A stretch of DNA of 64,000 nt from Leptospira sp. B5-022 (GCF_000347035.1 NZ_ANIJ01000022.1:62001-126000); one strand, 5' to 3'; numbered from the stretch's first letter, positions 46,395 to 58,026 are shown. The notes: a model not told the origin generated them from the sequence alone. Numbers and translations are program-made.

Positions 46395-48100
46395 GCGAAA
46401 CTTTTTTAGAATCTTTTTGGATCTCACTTGGGCTGATCTTTTTTGCTTACACTTTGTTTAAGTTTGCATTCTATTTTTATTGGAGTCGCTGGAAAAAGTT
46501 TTATCCAGGTCTGCCAAGAGAATCCAAGGTCCCTCCTTTTTATATAGTTTTTGTAAGGATCTTGCTGCTTGCGTCCGTTTTCTATCTTTCTTATTTTGCA
46601 TACCAACGAACGGAATCTACCAAGTCTAAGGAAGAGGAGGTCTCCAGAGGCGTGGACTTTCTGTTCTTAGTGGATGTTAGTCTTTCCATGCAATCGGTGG
46701 ATACTCGTCCTTCTCGGATCATAAGAGCGAAAGAAACGATCCTAAGACTTCTTCCCCAGTTAAACGGGAACAGGTTTGGTATGATCGTGTTTGCAGCTTC
46801 TCCGTTCGTGTATTGTCCTATGACTTCGGATATTCGCGCCTTTTCGGAGTATGTGAGAGGTCTGGATGTGGATATAGTAGGGGACAGAGGAACTGATTTG
46901 AAGTCCGCATTTAAAAAAGCGGAAGAAGTTTTAAACTCCAATCAAGTATTACGAAATCGTATTTTAGTTTTAATATCGGATGGAGAAGATATGGATTCTC
47001 CAGGGATTGTAAAATTTCCGGCCGAGGTTTGGGTTTGGTCTGTAGGAACTCCAACAGGAGGGCCTATCGGATATTCGGAAGATGGTTCTAGAGTATACGG
47101 ATTTTTAACCAGAGACGGATCCTTGGCTCCTTATGAAAATTCTCCGGGTGTGATTATCTCTAAATCCAATCCAGGATTTTTAAAGGAACTGGCGTATGCG
47201 AACGAAGGCAGATACTTATCTTTAGATTCCGAAACTCCGGAGATTGGAGATATAAGATCTTGGATCGGCTCCATGGAAAAAAACACGGGACAAAGGATCC
47301 GCAATGGACGAAGGGCAGAAGGAGCTAAAAAATTTTTAGTGCCTGCACTTCTACTTTTGTTATTTGATTTTTTCGTGTTAGAGTTCTTAGGAAAATATTT
47401 GGTGGGTCTTACCAAAAAAGCAGCTCCTGTTCTTTTGCTCCTTCTCTCTTTTTGGTCGAGAGATGTTTATACCTTTGAATTAGATCCCGGAGGGAATCGG
47501 ATCAAAGAGGGTAAGAATTCCTACGAGCAAGGAGATTATAAAAGTTCCTTGGAAAGATACAAAGAAGCGGATCCGTATTTTCCGGAAGATCCTAGGTTGG
47601 AATTCAATCGAGGAGATTGTGAATACAGATCCGGGAACTTAGATAAGGCGATCCGTCATTTCGAAAAATCCGCTGACTCGAAGGATTCGACCTTAAGAGC
47701 ACAATCTCATTTTAATTTAGGAAATTCTTATCTAAAGATGGGAGATCGTAAAAAAGCGGCGGAACATTATCTTCGCTCTCTAAAGGAAAACCCTAATTTA
47801 GAATCCGCTAAAAAGAATTTGGAATGGTTGCGTAAACTTCCCCCTCCGGAAGGAAAAGAAGGTTCCGAAAACAAAGAAAGTTTATCCGAGGAAAAGGAAG
47901 ACAAATCCTCCGCATCCAAACAAGGTTCTAAAGGGAAGGAGAAGGCGGAAAAACAATCCAAGTCCGGCGCCGGAAAGGATCAGAAAGATAAAAACAGATC
48001 CAAGATGGAGGACGAATTAGATCGTATCATGGAGTCCATGGATCTAGATCCGGTGAAAAGAAGAAGCCCAGGTTCTAGGAACAAAGAGGTGTTCTGGTGA
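46391..48100 (+). CDS. batB: BatB-BatC fusion (VWA plus TPR)
   Basis: About 569 residues from the ATG at 46391. Residues about 15-330: membrane helices around a VWA domain with [14 protein letters not shown] (D95), as in BatB. Residues about 370-480: TPR motifs ([61 protein letters not shown]), as in BatC. A highly charged K/E/S/G tail follows. A separate batC is absent. A GTAGGAACTCC copy lies at 47042-47052. Confidence 0.9.
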   Translation: MSETFLESFWISLGLIFFAYTLFKFAFYFYWSRWKKFYPGLPRESKVPPFYIVFVRILLLASVFYLSYFAYQRTESTKSKEEEVSRGVDFLFLVDVSLSMQSVDTRPSRIIRAKETILRLLPQLNGNRFGMIVFAASPFVYCPMTSDIRAFSEYVRGLDVDIVGDRGTDLKSAFKKAEEVLNSNQVLRNRILVLISDGEDMDSPGIVKFPAEVWVWSVGTPTGGPIGYSEDGSRVYGFLTRDGSLAPYENSPGVIISKSNPGFLKELAYANEGRYLSLDSETPEIGDIRSWIGSMEKNTGQRIRNGRRAEGAKKFLVPALLLLLFDFFVLEFLGKYLVGLTKKAAPVLLLLLSFWSRDVYTFELDPGGNRIKEGKNSYEQGDYKSSLERYKEADPYFPEDPRLEFNRGDCEYRSGNLDKAIRHFEKSADSKDSTLRAQSHFNLGNSYLKMGDRKKAAEHYLRSLKENPNLESAKKNLEWLRKLPPPEGKEGSENKESLSEEKEDKSSASKQGSKGKEKAEKQSKSGAGKDQKDKNRSKMEDELDRIMESMDLDPVKRRSPGSRNKEVFW

Positions 48101-49692
48101 AACGTTTCCTTCTTCTTTTATTATTAGGAGTTTTGCCTTTATTTGCACAAGGTCCCAAATTTTATCTTAGCCAAACCAGAGCGGACCTGGGAGACGCTGT
48201 ATTTATCATTCTAGAAACGGAAGGCAGCGCTCAAGTCCGATTGATCGAGAAAGAATGGAACGGACAAGGGATCAAGGCGGTTTACTGGGGAACCGAAGAG
48301 AACACCACCATAGTAAACTTCAAAGTATATCGTAAAAAACTAATTAAGTATAGGCTAACAGCTTCTGCGCCCGGACGTTATTCCGTCCCGGAAATAGAGG
48401 TAGAAGTAGATGGACAAAAGGTGGCGTCCGGAATGATGGCTTTGGAAATTTCTCCAAGAAGTTCCACTACAAATAAATCTTCCGGCTTTTTCTCGAATCG
48501 GTATTTTTTCAGCGAAGAGACCGATGGTCCTGAAGATGGGGATTTGAAGGTCCTTTTTCGAACGAACAAGGAACAAGTCTGGGTAGGGGAGCCGATCCTG
48601 GGATTTTTCACTCTATATTACAGAAACGCGATACGTCCTTATATTGATCGGGATTTTTCCAGTTCCATCGAATTTCCTTATTTCAGGAGCGAGGCGCTTT
48701 CGGGTATCAATCTTTTGATCCCGGAACAGGTGATTTACGAAGGAATAGAATTCGAAACGGCTGTTTATAATAAGGAAACTTTCATCCTAACACCTTTGAG
48801 AAAAGGTGAATATTCTTTAGGTTCCACGGTATTTCATTTGGAAGGAAGACAGCAGTCCTTCTTTCATATGAGGAGTATTAAGACGATCCCGAGTAAAATT
48901 TTCGTAAAGGATCTGCCTTCTCCTGCTCCGACCGGATTTAAAGGTGCGGTCGGTAATTTTAAGATAAGTTTAGAAGAATATCCTAAAGCCGCTTTTTTAG
49001 GAGAACCTTTTCAGTTTAAGTTGACCATTTCCGGGAACGGAAATCTTTCTTCCATTAAAGATCCTTTATTGAGTGTATGTGACCCTCCTTGTTATCCGGA
49101 GATCACTTTTTTACAAACAAGGCAGCAAAGAGATTTTAGAGAGCTTGGCCCTGGAGAATTCGGATTTTATCTGAATCATTCTTATTATTATTCCGTGCTA
49201 CCTAAAAAAGAAGGAATCTGGAAACCGGAAGATCTGAAATTTACTTTTTTCAATCCAGGTTTGGGAAAATACGAAACTGTTTCTCTTCGTTTTCCCGATT
49301 TGGAAATCGGTCCTTCCAGGCCGAAACAGGATATTGCTCCCGAGGATGCGACAAGCCGGGGCGGTTCTTTTCTGGCAGTTTATATTCTTCTTTCTTCCCT
49401 ATTGATTGGGGCAGGTATTTTCGCGGTTTTGACTCTGCGTAAAAAATACCAAGCAGAAGTAATATTGAAACGACTTGACCTCTGGATAGGTTCCAAAAGA
49501 GGTTTTGTTTTGAAACATTCAGTGATGACCAAGGGATTGCCGGAGGAAGAGGCTAGTCTTCTTGCGGGTTGGAAGTCCGAAACGGTCCCATTGACCGAAA
49601 CCTATAAGAGTCTGGGACCTTCTTCCCGAGAAACTCTTCTTAGGATCTCCCGTTGGTTGTCTGATAAAATACAGAAGGAGGAATCCGAATGA
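48097..49692 (+). CDS. batD: BatD (oxygen-tolerance) protein
   Basis: 531 residues from a GTG overlapping the batB stop. Signal peptide [17 protein letters not shown], periplasmic beta-rich BatD domains, and a membrane helix near residue 435 ([25 protein letters not shown]), with a short cytoplasmic tail. The 3' end overlaps htpG by 4 nt, an unusual coupling to the chaperone. Confidence 0.88.
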   Translation: MKRFLLLLLLGVLPLFAQGPKFYLSQTRADLGDAVFIILETEGSAQVRLIEKEWNGQGIKAVYWGTEENTTIVNFKVYRKKLIKYRLTASAPGRYSVPEIEVEVDGQKVASGMMALEISPRSSTTNKSSGFFSNRYFFSEETDGPEDGDLKVLFRTNKEQVWVGEPILGFFTLYYRNAIRPYIDRDFSSSIEFPYFRSEALSGINLLIPEQVIYEGIEFETAVYNKETFILTPLRKGEYSLGSTVFHLEGRQQSFFHMRSIKTIPSKIFVKDLPSPAPTGFKGAVGNFKISLEEYPKAAFLGEPFQFKLTISGNGNLSSIKDPLLSVCDPPCYPEITFLQTRQQRDFRELGPGEFGFYLNHSYYYSVLPKKEGIWKPEDLKFTFFNPGLGKYETVSLRFPDLEIGPSRPKQDIAPEDATSRGGSFLAVYILLSSLLIGAGIFAVLTLRKKYQAEVILKRLDLWIGSKRGFVLKHSVMTKGLPEEEASLLAGWKSETVPLTETYKSLGPSSRETLLRISRWLSDKIQKEESE

Positions 49693-51518
49693 GCGAAGAA
49701 GTAAAAGGCAGAATCTCCGTAGAAACGGAGAATATTTTCCCAATCATTAAAAAATGGTTATATTCCGAAAAAGACATATTCTTGAGAGAACTGGTTTCTA
49801 ACGCATGCGACGCTATTGCTAAACTTAGGAAAATCTCCTTGAATGAGGAATTTGAAGGCGGCACCGACTATAGGATCGATCTGGATTTCGACCAAGAAGC
49901 TAGGATCTTGACCGTCCAAGACAACGGCATCGGGATGACCGATGAAGAAGTGAATCGTTATATCAACCAGATCGCATTTTCCGGTGCGGAAGAATTCGTA
50001 AAAAAATACCAAGCGGAAGGGGATAAGACCGAGATTATCGGCCATTTCGGTTTGGGATTCTATTCCAGCTTTATGGTTTCTTCTAAGGTGAAGATTGAGA
50101 CAAAGTCTTATAAAAAGGGGAGTACTCCCGTCGTTTGGGAAAGCGAATCAGGTACGGAGTTCTCTTTAAGACCGGGTGATAGGTCCGAAAGAGGAACCAA
50201 GATCAGTCTCTATCTAGATGCGGATTCCGGAGAATATTTGGACCAATGGAAACTGAAAGAGTTAATCCGAAAATACTGCGATTTTCTTCCGGTTCCTATT
50301 TACGTAAAAGGGGAGAAGGCGAATAAACAAACCCCATTGTGGAGCGAACAACCTTCTTCCGTTAAAAAGGAACAGTATGACGAGTTCTATCAATATCTGT
50401 TCCCTTTTGCAGGAGAGCCTTTATTCCATGTTCACTTGAATGTGGACTATCCTTTTAGGCTGCAAGGGATTTTGTATTTCCCAAGACTCAAACACGAGTT
50501 AGACGCTAATCGTATGGGGATCAAACTCTACTGTAATCATGTGTTTGTCTCCGACGAAGCAAAAGAATTGGTACCTCAATTTTTGACCGTTCTACAGGGG
50601 ACTTTGGATATTCCGGATCTTCCTCTGAACGTTTCCAGATCTTATCTGCAAAACGATCCATTGGTTAAAAAGATCTCTTCTCATATCGTCAAAAAAGTTT
50701 CCGACAGACTGCAGGAAGAATGGACCAAAAATCCGGACGAATTCCGTAAGAACTGGGAAGAGATCTCCTTATTCGTTAAATATGGGATGATGACCGACGA
50801 GAAATTTTACGAGTCCGCAAAAGATCTCATCTTCTTCCGATCGTCTAACGGTGATTTAACGAAATTGGAAGATTACGTGGAGAGAAATAAGGAAAAGAAC
50901 TCCGGTAAAATTTATTATGCGGGAGAAGCGGAACTGACATCCGTATATATGGACCTTCTCAAGTCCCAAGGACTGGAAGCATTGCTTGTCGATTCCCGTA
51001 TAGACAATCATTTCCTCCAATTTTTAGAAGGCAAAAATCCGGATTGGAAGTTCCAGAGAGTGGATTCGGAACTTGCGGACCAGGTTTTGGATAAGGAAGC
51101 AAGTCCTGATCTCGCAGACCAAGACAACAAAACAGCGGAAGATAGACTGAAGGAAATTTTCTCCAAGGCGATCGCCAAAGAAGGCGTGGAGATCAAAACG
51201 GAAGCTCTCAAGTCGGAGGATATTCCTTCCGTGATCCTGCTGCCGGAACATCTTAGGCGTTTGGCGGAGATGGGCCAGATGTATGGACAAAAGCCCGGTG
51301 ACTTTTTGAAGAATCATACTCTTCTATTGAACCGTAAGTCCAAATTGCTCAAAAATATATTACATCTTTCCAAAGGTGTGTATCCGGAGAAGGCGGAAAA
51401 ATTGGCCCGTTCCGTGTACGATCTGGCCTTGTTAGGCGCGAAACTGATCGGAGAGGAAGAATTGAGCGAATTGATCCGCCGCCAAAGGGACCTGTTGGAA
51501 GATCTTTCCTCGGATTAA
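49689..51518 (+). CDS. htpG: HtpG (Hsp90) chaperone
   Basis: 609 residues. GHKL ATP site: [13 protein letters not shown] near residue 35, DNGIGM near residue 75, and [11 protein letters not shown] near residue 117. The middle and C-terminal Hsp90 domains are present, including [23 protein letters not shown] precedes the ATG, which overlaps batD. Normal length for the family. Confidence 0.97.
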   Translation: MSEEVKGRISVETENIFPIIKKWLYSEKDIFLRELVSNACDAIAKLRKISLNEEFEGGTDYRIDLDFDQEARILTVQDNGIGMTDEEVNRYINQIAFSGAEEFVKKYQAEGDKTEIIGHFGLGFYSSFMVSSKVKIETKSYKKGSTPVVWESESGTEFSLRPGDRSERGTKISLYLDADSGEYLDQWKLKELIRKYCDFLPVPIYVKGEKANKQTPLWSEQPSSVKKEQYDEFYQYLFPFAGEPLFHVHLNVDYPFRLQGILYFPRLKHELDANRMGIKLYCNHVFVSDEAKELVPQFLTVLQGTLDIPDLPLNVSRSYLQNDPLVKKISSHIVKKVSDRLQEEWTKNPDEFRKNWEEISLFVKYGMMTDEKFYESAKDLIFFRSSNGDLTKLEDYVERNKEKNSGKIYYAGEAELTSVYMDLLKSQGLEALLVDSRIDNHFLQFLEGKNPDWKFQRVDSELADQVLDKEASPDLADQDNKTAEDRLKEIFSKAIAKEGVEIKTEALKSEDIPSVILLPEHLRRLAEMGQMYGQKPGDFLKNHTLLLNRKSKLLKNILHLSKGVYPEKAEKLARSVYDLALLGAKLIGEEELSELIRRQRDLLEDLSSD

Positions 51519-51575
51519 TTCCGAAAAAAAAAGGGGAAAATCGGAGATCGTACCGATATCTTTATTGGTACCGGT

Positions 51576-52103
51576 ATGCGGACACCAATTTTCCCGATTA
51601 TAATAACACTTACTTTACTGACTACTGCCGGTATTTATTCTCAGGAGCCGAGCAAGGGTAAGTCGTCTTCCGAGGAGGACGGAGAGGTGCATAAGGACGG
51701 CAAGTCCTTAGATAAGGAATACTACGAATATTATTTTAAAACCCTTCCTAATTTGGATGTTTTGGAAAAGGAGAAGTTGGAATACAATCTGATCCGTTCC
51801 CTAAAACTTGAGTTGAGAAAAAGGGATCCGGAAAAGATGAATCCGGAAGAACTAAAAAAAGTAAACGCAAACTCGGTAAGATACGAGCGTGTTTTCGAGG
51901 ATTCCATTTGGATGCGCGGGATCAGAAAACAAATGCAGTTTATAAAATTTAAAGAGTTTATGTTCGTGATCGTTTATGAAAAGTATTACTGCTTTATCTC
52001 GTACGAAATGAATCCTGCCAGATATATCCAAGAGCCTTACCAGGTGCAGTTGATCTTTAAAAAGGACAGCGCCTTTAATTCTTCTACTCTACCTCAGCCT
52101 TAA
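51576..52103 (+). CDS. Exported hypothetical protein
   Basis: 175 residues. Signal peptide IFPIIITLTLLTTAGIYSQ, then a charged linker and a helical/beta domain (LKLELRKRDPEKMNPEELKKVNANSV). No known domain. Its 3' end overlaps the convergent gene at 52084 by 20 nt. Possibly periplasmic. An inverted repeat (GTACCGAT/ATTGGTAC) precedes the start. Confidence 0.65.
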   Translation: MRTPIFPIIITLTLLTTAGIYSQEPSKGKSSSEEDGEVHKDGKSLDKEYYEYYFKTLPNLDVLEKEKLEYNLIRSLKLELRKRDPEKMNPEELKKVNANSVRYERVFEDSIWMRGIRKQMQFIKFKEFMFVIVYEKYYCFISYEMNPARYIQEPYQVQLIFKKDSAFNSSTLPQP

Positions 52104-52578
52104 ACGTTCTGAAATAAAGGCTAACTAATACCAATCCGAAAGAGAACAAGATCCCGAATAATAAAAAGTCCTGCATAAAACCGAAACCGGGAGGCGGGGC
52201 CGTGTTTCCCACAATCCTGCCCAGGATCTTCGTTTTACCGAAACTGTTCCAAACGAACGTGCGGACTTGCACCGTATCTCCCACTCTCATTCTACGATTC
52301 GTGGTATGATCTACTTCTTCCGTAACCTCGTGTTTTTTGCCTTGTTCGTCCGGCACCAAGTACGTGTACACATTTACCGTTCTGCCTAACTTGTGGAGTT
52401 TTGTATTCTCAACCAGAACTCCGAACTCCTTGTTTCCAGGTAGAGATAAATTTTTGTAGATGGATTCTAAACTTTTATTTTCCCAATAAACTGCGGCGGA
52501 AAGCGGAAGAAAGAAAGCAAGAGAAACCCAGCCCATGAGAAAGAGGATCTTGTAGAATGGGGTAGAGTTCGGTTTCAT
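52084..52578 (-). CDS. DUF3592-like two-helix membrane protein
   Basis: 164 residues. Membrane helix near residue 15 (FLMGWVSLAFFLPLSAAVYW) and another near residue 140 (DFLLFGILFSFGLVLVSLYF), with a beta-rich extracytoplasmic loop between (VENTKLHKLGRTVNVYTYLV). The layout resembles DUF3592. Function unknown. Overlaps the 51576 gene convergently. Confidence 0.65.
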   Translation of the reverse strand: MKPNSTPFYKILFLMGWVSLAFFLPLSAAVYWENKSLESIYKNLSLPGNKEFGVLVENTKLHKLGRTVNVYTYLVPDEQGKKHEVTEEVDHTTNRRMRVGDTVQVRTFVWNSFGKTKILGRIVGNTAPPPGFGFMQDFLLFGILFSFGLVLVSLYFRTFKAEVE

Positions 52579-52687
52579 TCTCAGTCTTTATCATCTTTTT
52601 TGATAGGGATTATTACAACTAAGTTTCCTTTTCTTATAGGAAGAAAAAACGAATGGTATAGAGAGTCTGGAGCAATATTCTTAGGAT

Positions 52688-54358
52688 ATGAAGGTATCTA
52701 GGTCAGACTTTTTAAAGTATATGGGAAAGGGAATGTTGGCTCTGACTGCCGTTCGGACCTTGGATCTTTTTTCCGAAACCGCAAAAGATCCGTCTAAAAA
52801 AGTACCTTCTACACATTCTTCTTCCCAAAAAACAAAAAAGGGAAACTTTTCAAAAATTCCGGGAAATAATTTTAAACCCATAAAACCGAATACTCAAGAC
52901 GATCTGATCTTAGCCGCCGGTTTTAAGTATGATCTGATCGCAGTGTATGGAGATAAGATCAACTCAAAGGGAGATACTTTCGGATATGCGGCTGATTTCA
53001 ATTGTTTCTTCCAATTTCCGAGCGATCCAAATTCAGCGCTTCTTTGGACCAATCACGAGTACTTAAACGAATTAGAATATTATGTAACCGGTTACGACTA
53101 TAGCCAAACAGGCCCGAATAATAGAACTTCCGAACAGATCGAAAAATATCTCTACTCCTTAGGCGGTTCAGTGATCGGGCTTCGCAAATTAAACGGTACT
53201 TGGGTATTGGATCCCGATTCTAAATATGGAAGAAGGTTACATGGAAGGTCGGAATTCCAACTAAAAGGTCCTGTAGCGGGTTCCGAGGCGATCGCAGGTA
53301 AATCAAAAGTGTATGGAACCTTCGCCAACTGTTCCGGTGGCAAAACATTATGGGATACCGTACTTTCTTGTGAAGAAAACTACGAAATGGTCGTGGAAGA
53401 TTGTAAACTGGAAGACTCCAAAGAATACGGTTGGATCATAGAAGTGGATCCTTTCGATCCTTTTTCCACTCCGGTAAAACATACCGCGCTCGGAAGATTT
53501 TCTCATGAGAATGCTGCGTTAACCGTTTCTCCTTCGGGAAAATTAGTCGTGTATATGGGAGACGATTCCAAGGACCAATGTGTTTATAAGTTCGTCTCGG
53601 AAAAAAAATATGATCCTAAAAAAGGAAAATTGAACTCGGAACTTTTGGATGAAGGAACATTATACGTAGGCAATTTCGAAAAATGTGTATGGGTTCCATT
53701 AGACCTTGAAAAAAACCCGAATTTGAAAAACGCAAAAGATAAAGAGGGAAAATTAAAATTTAAGACCCAAGCGGATGTCTTAGTATCCTGCAGAGATGCC
53801 GCAAAAACTGCAGGCGGGACTCCAATGGACAGGCCGGAAGATCTGGAAGTCCATCCATTAGATAAATCTGTTTTTGTTTCCTTCACTAATAACGATTCCC
53901 ATGGAAATTTTTACGGACAGATCGTTCGTATCAAAGAGGAAAATTCCGATGCGGAATCGGTCCGTTTCGAGTTCGAAGTGTTCGTTGCAGGTGGAGGGAA
54001 GAGCGGATTTTCTTCTCCGGATAATTTGGTCTTTGATTCTTCCGGAAATCTCTGGGTGGTAACCGACATGACAACTCGTTTGCTCGGAAAATCCATCTTC
54101 AAAAAATTCGGGAATAACGGTTTGTTTTTTATTCCTACGAGAGGAGAAGATGCCGGGAAAGCATTCCAATTCGCTTCAGCGCCGATCGGTGCGGAATTTA
54201 CAGGCCCATGGTTTACACCCGACGAAGAGTATTTATTCTTATCCGTGCAGCATCCGGGTGAAGATACGAAGGATTACGATCTTCCCACGAGTCGCTGGCC
54301 TAGGAGAACAAAGGGAGATATTCCGAGGCCGGGTGTGGTAGTTATCAGAAGGGCTTAG
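52688..54358 (+). CDS. phoX: PhoX-family phosphatase (DUF839), degenerate Tat signal
   Basis: 556 residues. The N-terminus MKVSRSDFLKYMGKGMLALTA resembles a Tat signal but has SRSDFLK, one Arg, instead of the RRxFLK twin. The catalytic domain contains PhoX features: LLWTNHEYL, GRFSHENAAL, SPDNLVFDSSGNLWVVTD and PVGAEFTGPWFTPDEEYLF. PhoX is a Ca/Fe-dependent alkaline phosphatase that removes phosphate from monoesters. Whether Tat recognises this signal is uncertain. Confidence 0.87.
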   Translation: MKVSRSDFLKYMGKGMLALTAVRTLDLFSETAKDPSKKVPSTHSSSQKTKKGNFSKIPGNNFKPIKPNTQDDLILAAGFKYDLIAVYGDKINSKGDTFGYAADFNCFFQFPSDPNSALLWTNHEYLNELEYYVTGYDYSQTGPNNRTSEQIEKYLYSLGGSVIGLRKLNGTWVLDPDSKYGRRLHGRSEFQLKGPVAGSEAIAGKSKVYGTFANCSGGKTLWDTVLSCEENYEMVVEDCKLEDSKEYGWIIEVDPFDPFSTPVKHTALGRFSHENAALTVSPSGKLVVYMGDDSKDQCVYKFVSEKKYDPKKGKLNSELLDEGTLYVGNFEKCVWVPLDLEKNPNLKNAKDKEGKLKFKTQADVLVSCRDAAKTAGGTPMDRPEDLEVHPLDKSVFVSFTNNDSHGNFYGQIVRIKEENSDAESVRFEFEVFVAGGGKSGFSSPDNLVFDSSGNLWVVTDMTTRLLGKSIFKKFGNNGLFFIPTRGEDAGKAFQFASAPIGAEFTGPWFTPDEEYLFLSVQHPGEDTKDYDLPTSRWPRRTKGDIPRPGVVVIRRA

Positions 54359-54702
54359 TTTTTAAGGCAAGCAGCGATTGCGTCTTCTTCTTTTTCAAAA
54401 TGGACGAAAGGTTTCCAAAGGCCTAATAGATTGAAGATCTGAATGACCTTCTCTCCCGCTTCTGTGAGTAAAAGTTTTTTGCCTTCGCCGGATAGTCTGT
54501 TCTTTAATTCGAAGATAGCGCGGATGCCGGAACTAGAAACATATTTGAGATCGGATAGGTTTAAGACTGTGTTGTTTGCATGGGTCACATCCAATACTTT
54601 TTCCTTAAACAGGGGAAAGGTGGATTCGTCTAGTCGGCCGGAAACCAAATAAACTTTGATCTCTTGGCCTGCATCCTGTTCTAGAATTTTCAAACTATCC
54701 AT
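54355..54702 (-). CDS. STAS-domain anti-sigma factor antagonist (RsbV-like)
   Basis: 115 residues. STAS fold with the phosphorylatable Ser in [15 protein letters not shown] (residue about 55). Overlaps NAD-kinase-like gene (54695) by 8 nt and the PhoX stop by 4 nt on the other strand. With the RsbU-like phosphatase at 55645 it forms a partner-switch pair: phosphatase dephosphorylates STAS protein, which then binds an anti-sigma kinase; that kinase was not seen here. Confidence 0.88.
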   Translation of the reverse strand: MDSLKILEQDAGQEIKVYLVSGRLDESTFPLFKEKVLDVTHANNTVLNLSDLKYVSSSGIRAIFELKNRLSGEGKKLLLTEAGEKVIQIFNLLGLWKPFVHFEKEEDAIAACLKN

Positions 54703-55597
54703 GTTTTTGTACCAGCACCCGCAATCTTTCCGGAGAAACGGAAAAGTCCGCTTTTGCCCCGGGAGGGAAATCGTATATACGTTCCGCCAAGGAATCGATG
54801 GAGATCCCTCCGCGCATTTCCGATATTAGACGGAAAGAATTGCGAACAGTAAAGTGATCCAACTTATACTGGAAACTTTCTTTTTTACGCAACTCTCTAC
54901 AGTACACTTTGAAATAAGGCTCTTGCTTGTCAAAGCTTACGTCTTTATTTTCGCAAGACATAACCCAGCCGGTAGAACCCGCTCCGGTATATACTAGAAG
55001 CCCGGAACATTTCTGTTCTTCGGTGACCTGTTCATGAGAGATCAAAAATCGGCTAGTTAAATCGGGGCTATTGTTCCGGATAGAAATTTCGCTTATCCCT
55101 TGGAAAGTTTCTATCGCTTTGCCGTCTGGATATTCGATCCTAACATTGATCCTGGGCCATTCTTCTATTTGAACATTTTCCCAATTTTGGGAAACAGCTT
55201 TGGAAATATCGGAAGTATGAAAGGATAAAAGGGCGCCTACCGAAGTTTCCGGATCCGAATTACACCCTAGGACTAGATTGTCCAAAGCATGATGGGCAAC
55301 GTAAGTGAAGTGATTATCCCCGCCTAATGCGATCACAAGATCATAATCTGAAATATCTATATTTTCTAATTCTTCTCGGAATATGAACTTCCCGTTCGGG
55401 AAAGTACGTTTTAACTCTTCTCTGCTTTGGATCTGTCTAAGATGGGATTGGTAGATCCTAGAGAAAGAATCGTTTTGGATCTGTGCTACTCTTTTGAATT
55501 CATCCAGAGAGCCGTAACTCTCCAGATCCAATTCGTATTTTGTTCTTTTGATGACTACCAGAACAGATTCGATCTTTTTTCGCATTTCCGCCGACAT
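54695..55597 (-). CDS. NAD kinase-like protein
   Basis: 300 residues. GGDN in [18 protein letters not shown] replaces the GGDG motif of NAD kinases, and [13 protein letters not shown] resembles the TGSTAY adenine site. The fold is thus ATP-NAD kinase-like, but the Gly-to-Asn change may alter activity. The 3' end overlaps the STAS gene by 8 nt, linking it to the signalling unit. It is 48 nt downstream of the RsbU-like gene. Confidence 0.7.
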   Translation of the reverse strand: MSAEMRKKIESVLVVIKRTKYELDLESYGSLDEFKRVAQIQNDSFSRIYQSHLRQIQSREELKRTFPNGKFIFREELENIDISDYDLVIALGGDNHFTYVAHHALDNLVLGCNSDPETSVGALLSFHTSDISKAVSQNWENVQIEEWPRINVRIEYPDGKAIETFQGISEISIRNNSPDLTSRFLISHEQVTEEQKCSGLLVYTGAGSTGWVMSCENKDVSFDKQEPYFKVYCRELRKKESFQYKLDHFTVRNSFRLISEMRGGISIDSLAERIYDFPPGAKADFSVSPERLRVLVQKHG

Positions 55598-55644
55598 GGA
55601 TTACCAATTTGGACGGATCTAGGTCTCCCAGAAAACGAAAAAAA

Positions 55645-58026
55645 TCAAACCAATGCGGGTTCCGAGGAATTATTTGCCTTAGGGTCCGAGTCTGCGAGGA
55701 TCAATTTTAGAACGGACATAGTGGCTCTGAACTTCATTCGATTTCCGGTAAGTCTGTATAAAGCAACCAAATGTTTTAGATTTCTAATATTTTCAGGTTC
55801 TCTGGATCTGAGTTTTTCCGCGAATTCCAAAGACTTCCAGTAATCCTTGGTTTTTCTGAGGCAATAGGAAAGATAGAAGATATACTCGTTGTCGAACGGG
55901 ATCTTTGAAAGATACGTCTCTGAATATTTCGCACCTTCTTCGAATTCTTTCGCGTTGATACAGATTCTTGCCATTTGTTTGTAAAGTGCAGGGTCCGAAT
56001 CGTCGATCGCTAACGCTTGTACAAAAACTTCCTTAGTCTTTTCGGTATTCCCTTTTTTATACTCTTTGATCCCGATCTGTAGTAACCGATTGTATTCTTC
56101 CGAAATTACTTTCGTGCGAGAAGAAGGAATTTTCACCTCTTTATAACTGATACTTAAAAGACTTAGATCGTCTGAAATTTCTCCTGCGGCGTTAATCAAT
56201 CTTTCTAGATCTTCCAAATTTCCGCCGGAAAGTTCCACGAATCTTAAGAATAAGTTTTCGTCTTCGTTCATTACAGGCTCAGGCGAGTTCGGGTCATATA
56301 GGAGGATATCGTCTCTTCCATCCGAGCCTAAGAAGATCCTGTCTCCAGCTTCCAGTTTATCCACTCGCACCAAAGGTTCGGTTGTATTTTCCGAAAAACC
56401 TAATTTACGGATCGGGAAGTCCGAATCCAAAAAGTTTGCCTTAGCATCTCGGTACAATACCATATTAGGATGTTCTGCATTAATGGAATATAATGCACCG
56501 GTTTCTTCATCCAGAAGACAAAGTAATGCTGAAACAAGCATCGTGCCGTCGAATGTAACGAATACGTTTTGTAATTCGGTGTAGCAGTCTTTGAGCCATT
56601 TTTCGGGGGTTTTTTTCTGGTTACTTCTGGAAAGTTGAGTCCTGGTTACGATCGCTTTGAATACTGTTCCCATTACGAGTGCACCACCCGCTCCTTGGAT
56701 GGATTTCCCCATAGCGTCGGAGTTCATGATACTCAGGTATTTTTTGCCGTACAATGTGATTTCGCTGATGGAAACCAGGTCCCCGCCTATGTCGGCCTCC
56801 TTTTTTCTGAATACGAAAGTTTTCTTTTGTCTTAAAATGCCGCTGATCTTAGTATTCGGGCTTTCATACTTAGTGGTAGCAAGCGGACGTAGAAGTAGGG
56901 AAGTCAGGTAATAATCTCCGTCTTGTTTTTCCTTCAATGTGCGGAGATCGTCCAAGGTTTCCTGTAATTCTTTGGTTTTCTCCTCCACCTTTTTTTCCAA
57001 GAACATTTGGTGGTCCAAAAGATCCTTCTTCATTTCGATGAATACTTCCGCCATTTCTCCCAATTCATCGGAACGATTTAAGTCCACAATTTTGGATTCG
57101 TCTTCGTTCGGGTTTTGCATCGCGAAGTTAAGAGCCTTAACAGCGTCTATAATATCTCTGGAAAATCTATAGGATGCGAATAAGATCCCGCCGAAAACCG
57201 CAAGGGCGATGAGGCCACAATATAACCAAAGGTTTCGAGTAGATTCATACAACTCGGTCTCATCTATCAGGAGAACGAAATCTAGTTTAAGATTACTTAA
57301 TCCTTGATTTTCATAAGGGACTTGAGTCAGATAATAATGTCTTCCTTCCAAAGTGAATCTGGAAATTCCCACAAGGTCTTTCGGTTTTCTATCCCCTAAA
57401 TATTTGGAGATTGTATTGTCCGAAAAGGAAATCAGTTTTTCTTTTTCATAAATGGCAAGGTGAACGTCTTCCGAACCTGTGATTGCCTGGATGAATTTAT
57501 CGTCCACTACCTGGCCCACCATCAAGATCCCTCCGTTCTTAAGCGGTGCGGTGACCCTAAGCCCAAGACCGCTATGGCCGATCTCTAGGGTAGAAGCGAT
57601 TCTACCTTGCAAAGCTTCCTGAACGATCTTCTGTCCCGACTTATCGTCGCCATAATCGGCCGGTCTATGAAATCTAAAATAAACATGTCCTGTTCTATCA
57701 TGGATCTCAAAGATAGAAAGACCATACTGAGTCATAATACCTTTGATATATTCCAGGTTGTTTTGAAGAATACCTCGATTACCCAAACCGTTCTCTAAAA
57801 TAGAAAGAGTTTTTTGATTTCTTTCTATTTCTTTTAAAAGAAGACGGATGACTTCTTCCTTATGTTTGAGTTCCTTCCTGAACTCTAGGGAGCGGTCTAA
57901 TGCTCGTTTGTCCTGGGGTTCGTTTTTTACTTGGTCGATCATTTGTATGAATGTGACCGCGAGGATAAGTACTAAAAGAAGCTGACTTGCTCCCAGAATA
58001 AGAAAAATTTTCTGTCTAAAACTCAT
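55645..58026 (-). CDS. Membrane sensor PP2C phosphatase (RsbU-like) with TPR tail
   Basis: 793 residues from the ATG at 58026 with GGAA upstream. Order: membrane helix, extracytoplasmic sensor (about residues 30-265), membrane helix and HAMP, coiled coil, SpoIIE/PP2C domain (IGGDLVSISEI; SDAMGKSIQGAGGALVMG; FLGSDGRDDILL), and 3 TPR units near the C-terminus (EEYNRLLQIGIKEYKKGNTEKTKEVF; ALYKQMARICINAKEFEEG). It responds to an external signal and should dephosphorylate the STAS protein. Confidence 0.88.
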   Translation of the reverse strand: MSFRQKIFLILGASQLLLVLILAVTFIQMIDQVKNEPQDKRALDRSLEFRKELKHKEEVIRLLLKEIERNQKTLSILENGLGNRGILQNNLEYIKGIMTQYGLSIFEIHDRTGHVYFRFHRPADYGDDKSGQKIVQEALQGRIASTLEIGHSGLGLRVTAPLKNGGILMVGQVVDDKFIQAITGSEDVHLAIYEKEKLISFSDNTISKYLGDRKPKDLVGISRFTLEGRHYYLTQVPYENQGLSNLKLDFVLLIDETELYESTRNLWLYCGLIALAVFGGILFASYRFSRDIIDAVKALNFAMQNPNEDESKIVDLNRSDELGEMAEVFIEMKKDLLDHQMFLEKKVEEKTKELQETLDDLRTLKEKQDGDYYLTSLLLRPLATTKYESPNTKISGILRQKKTFVFRKKEADIGGDLVSISEITLYGKKYLSIMNSDAMGKSIQGAGGALVMGTVFKAIVTRTQLSRSNQKKTPEKWLKDCYTELQNVFVTFDGTMLVSALLCLLDEETGALYSINAEHPNMVLYRDAKANFLDSDFPIRKLGFSENTTEPLVRVDKLEAGDRIFLGSDGRDDILLYDPNSPEPVMNEDENLFLRFVELSGGNLEDLERLINAAGEISDDLSLLSISYKEVKIPSSRTKVISEEYNRLLQIGIKEYKKGNTEKTKEVFVQALAIDDSDPALYKQMARICINAKEFEEGAKYSETYLSKIPFDNEYIFYLSYCLRKTKDYWKSLEFAEKLRSREPENIRNLKHLVALYRLTGNRMKFRATMSVLKLILADSDPKANNSSEPALV

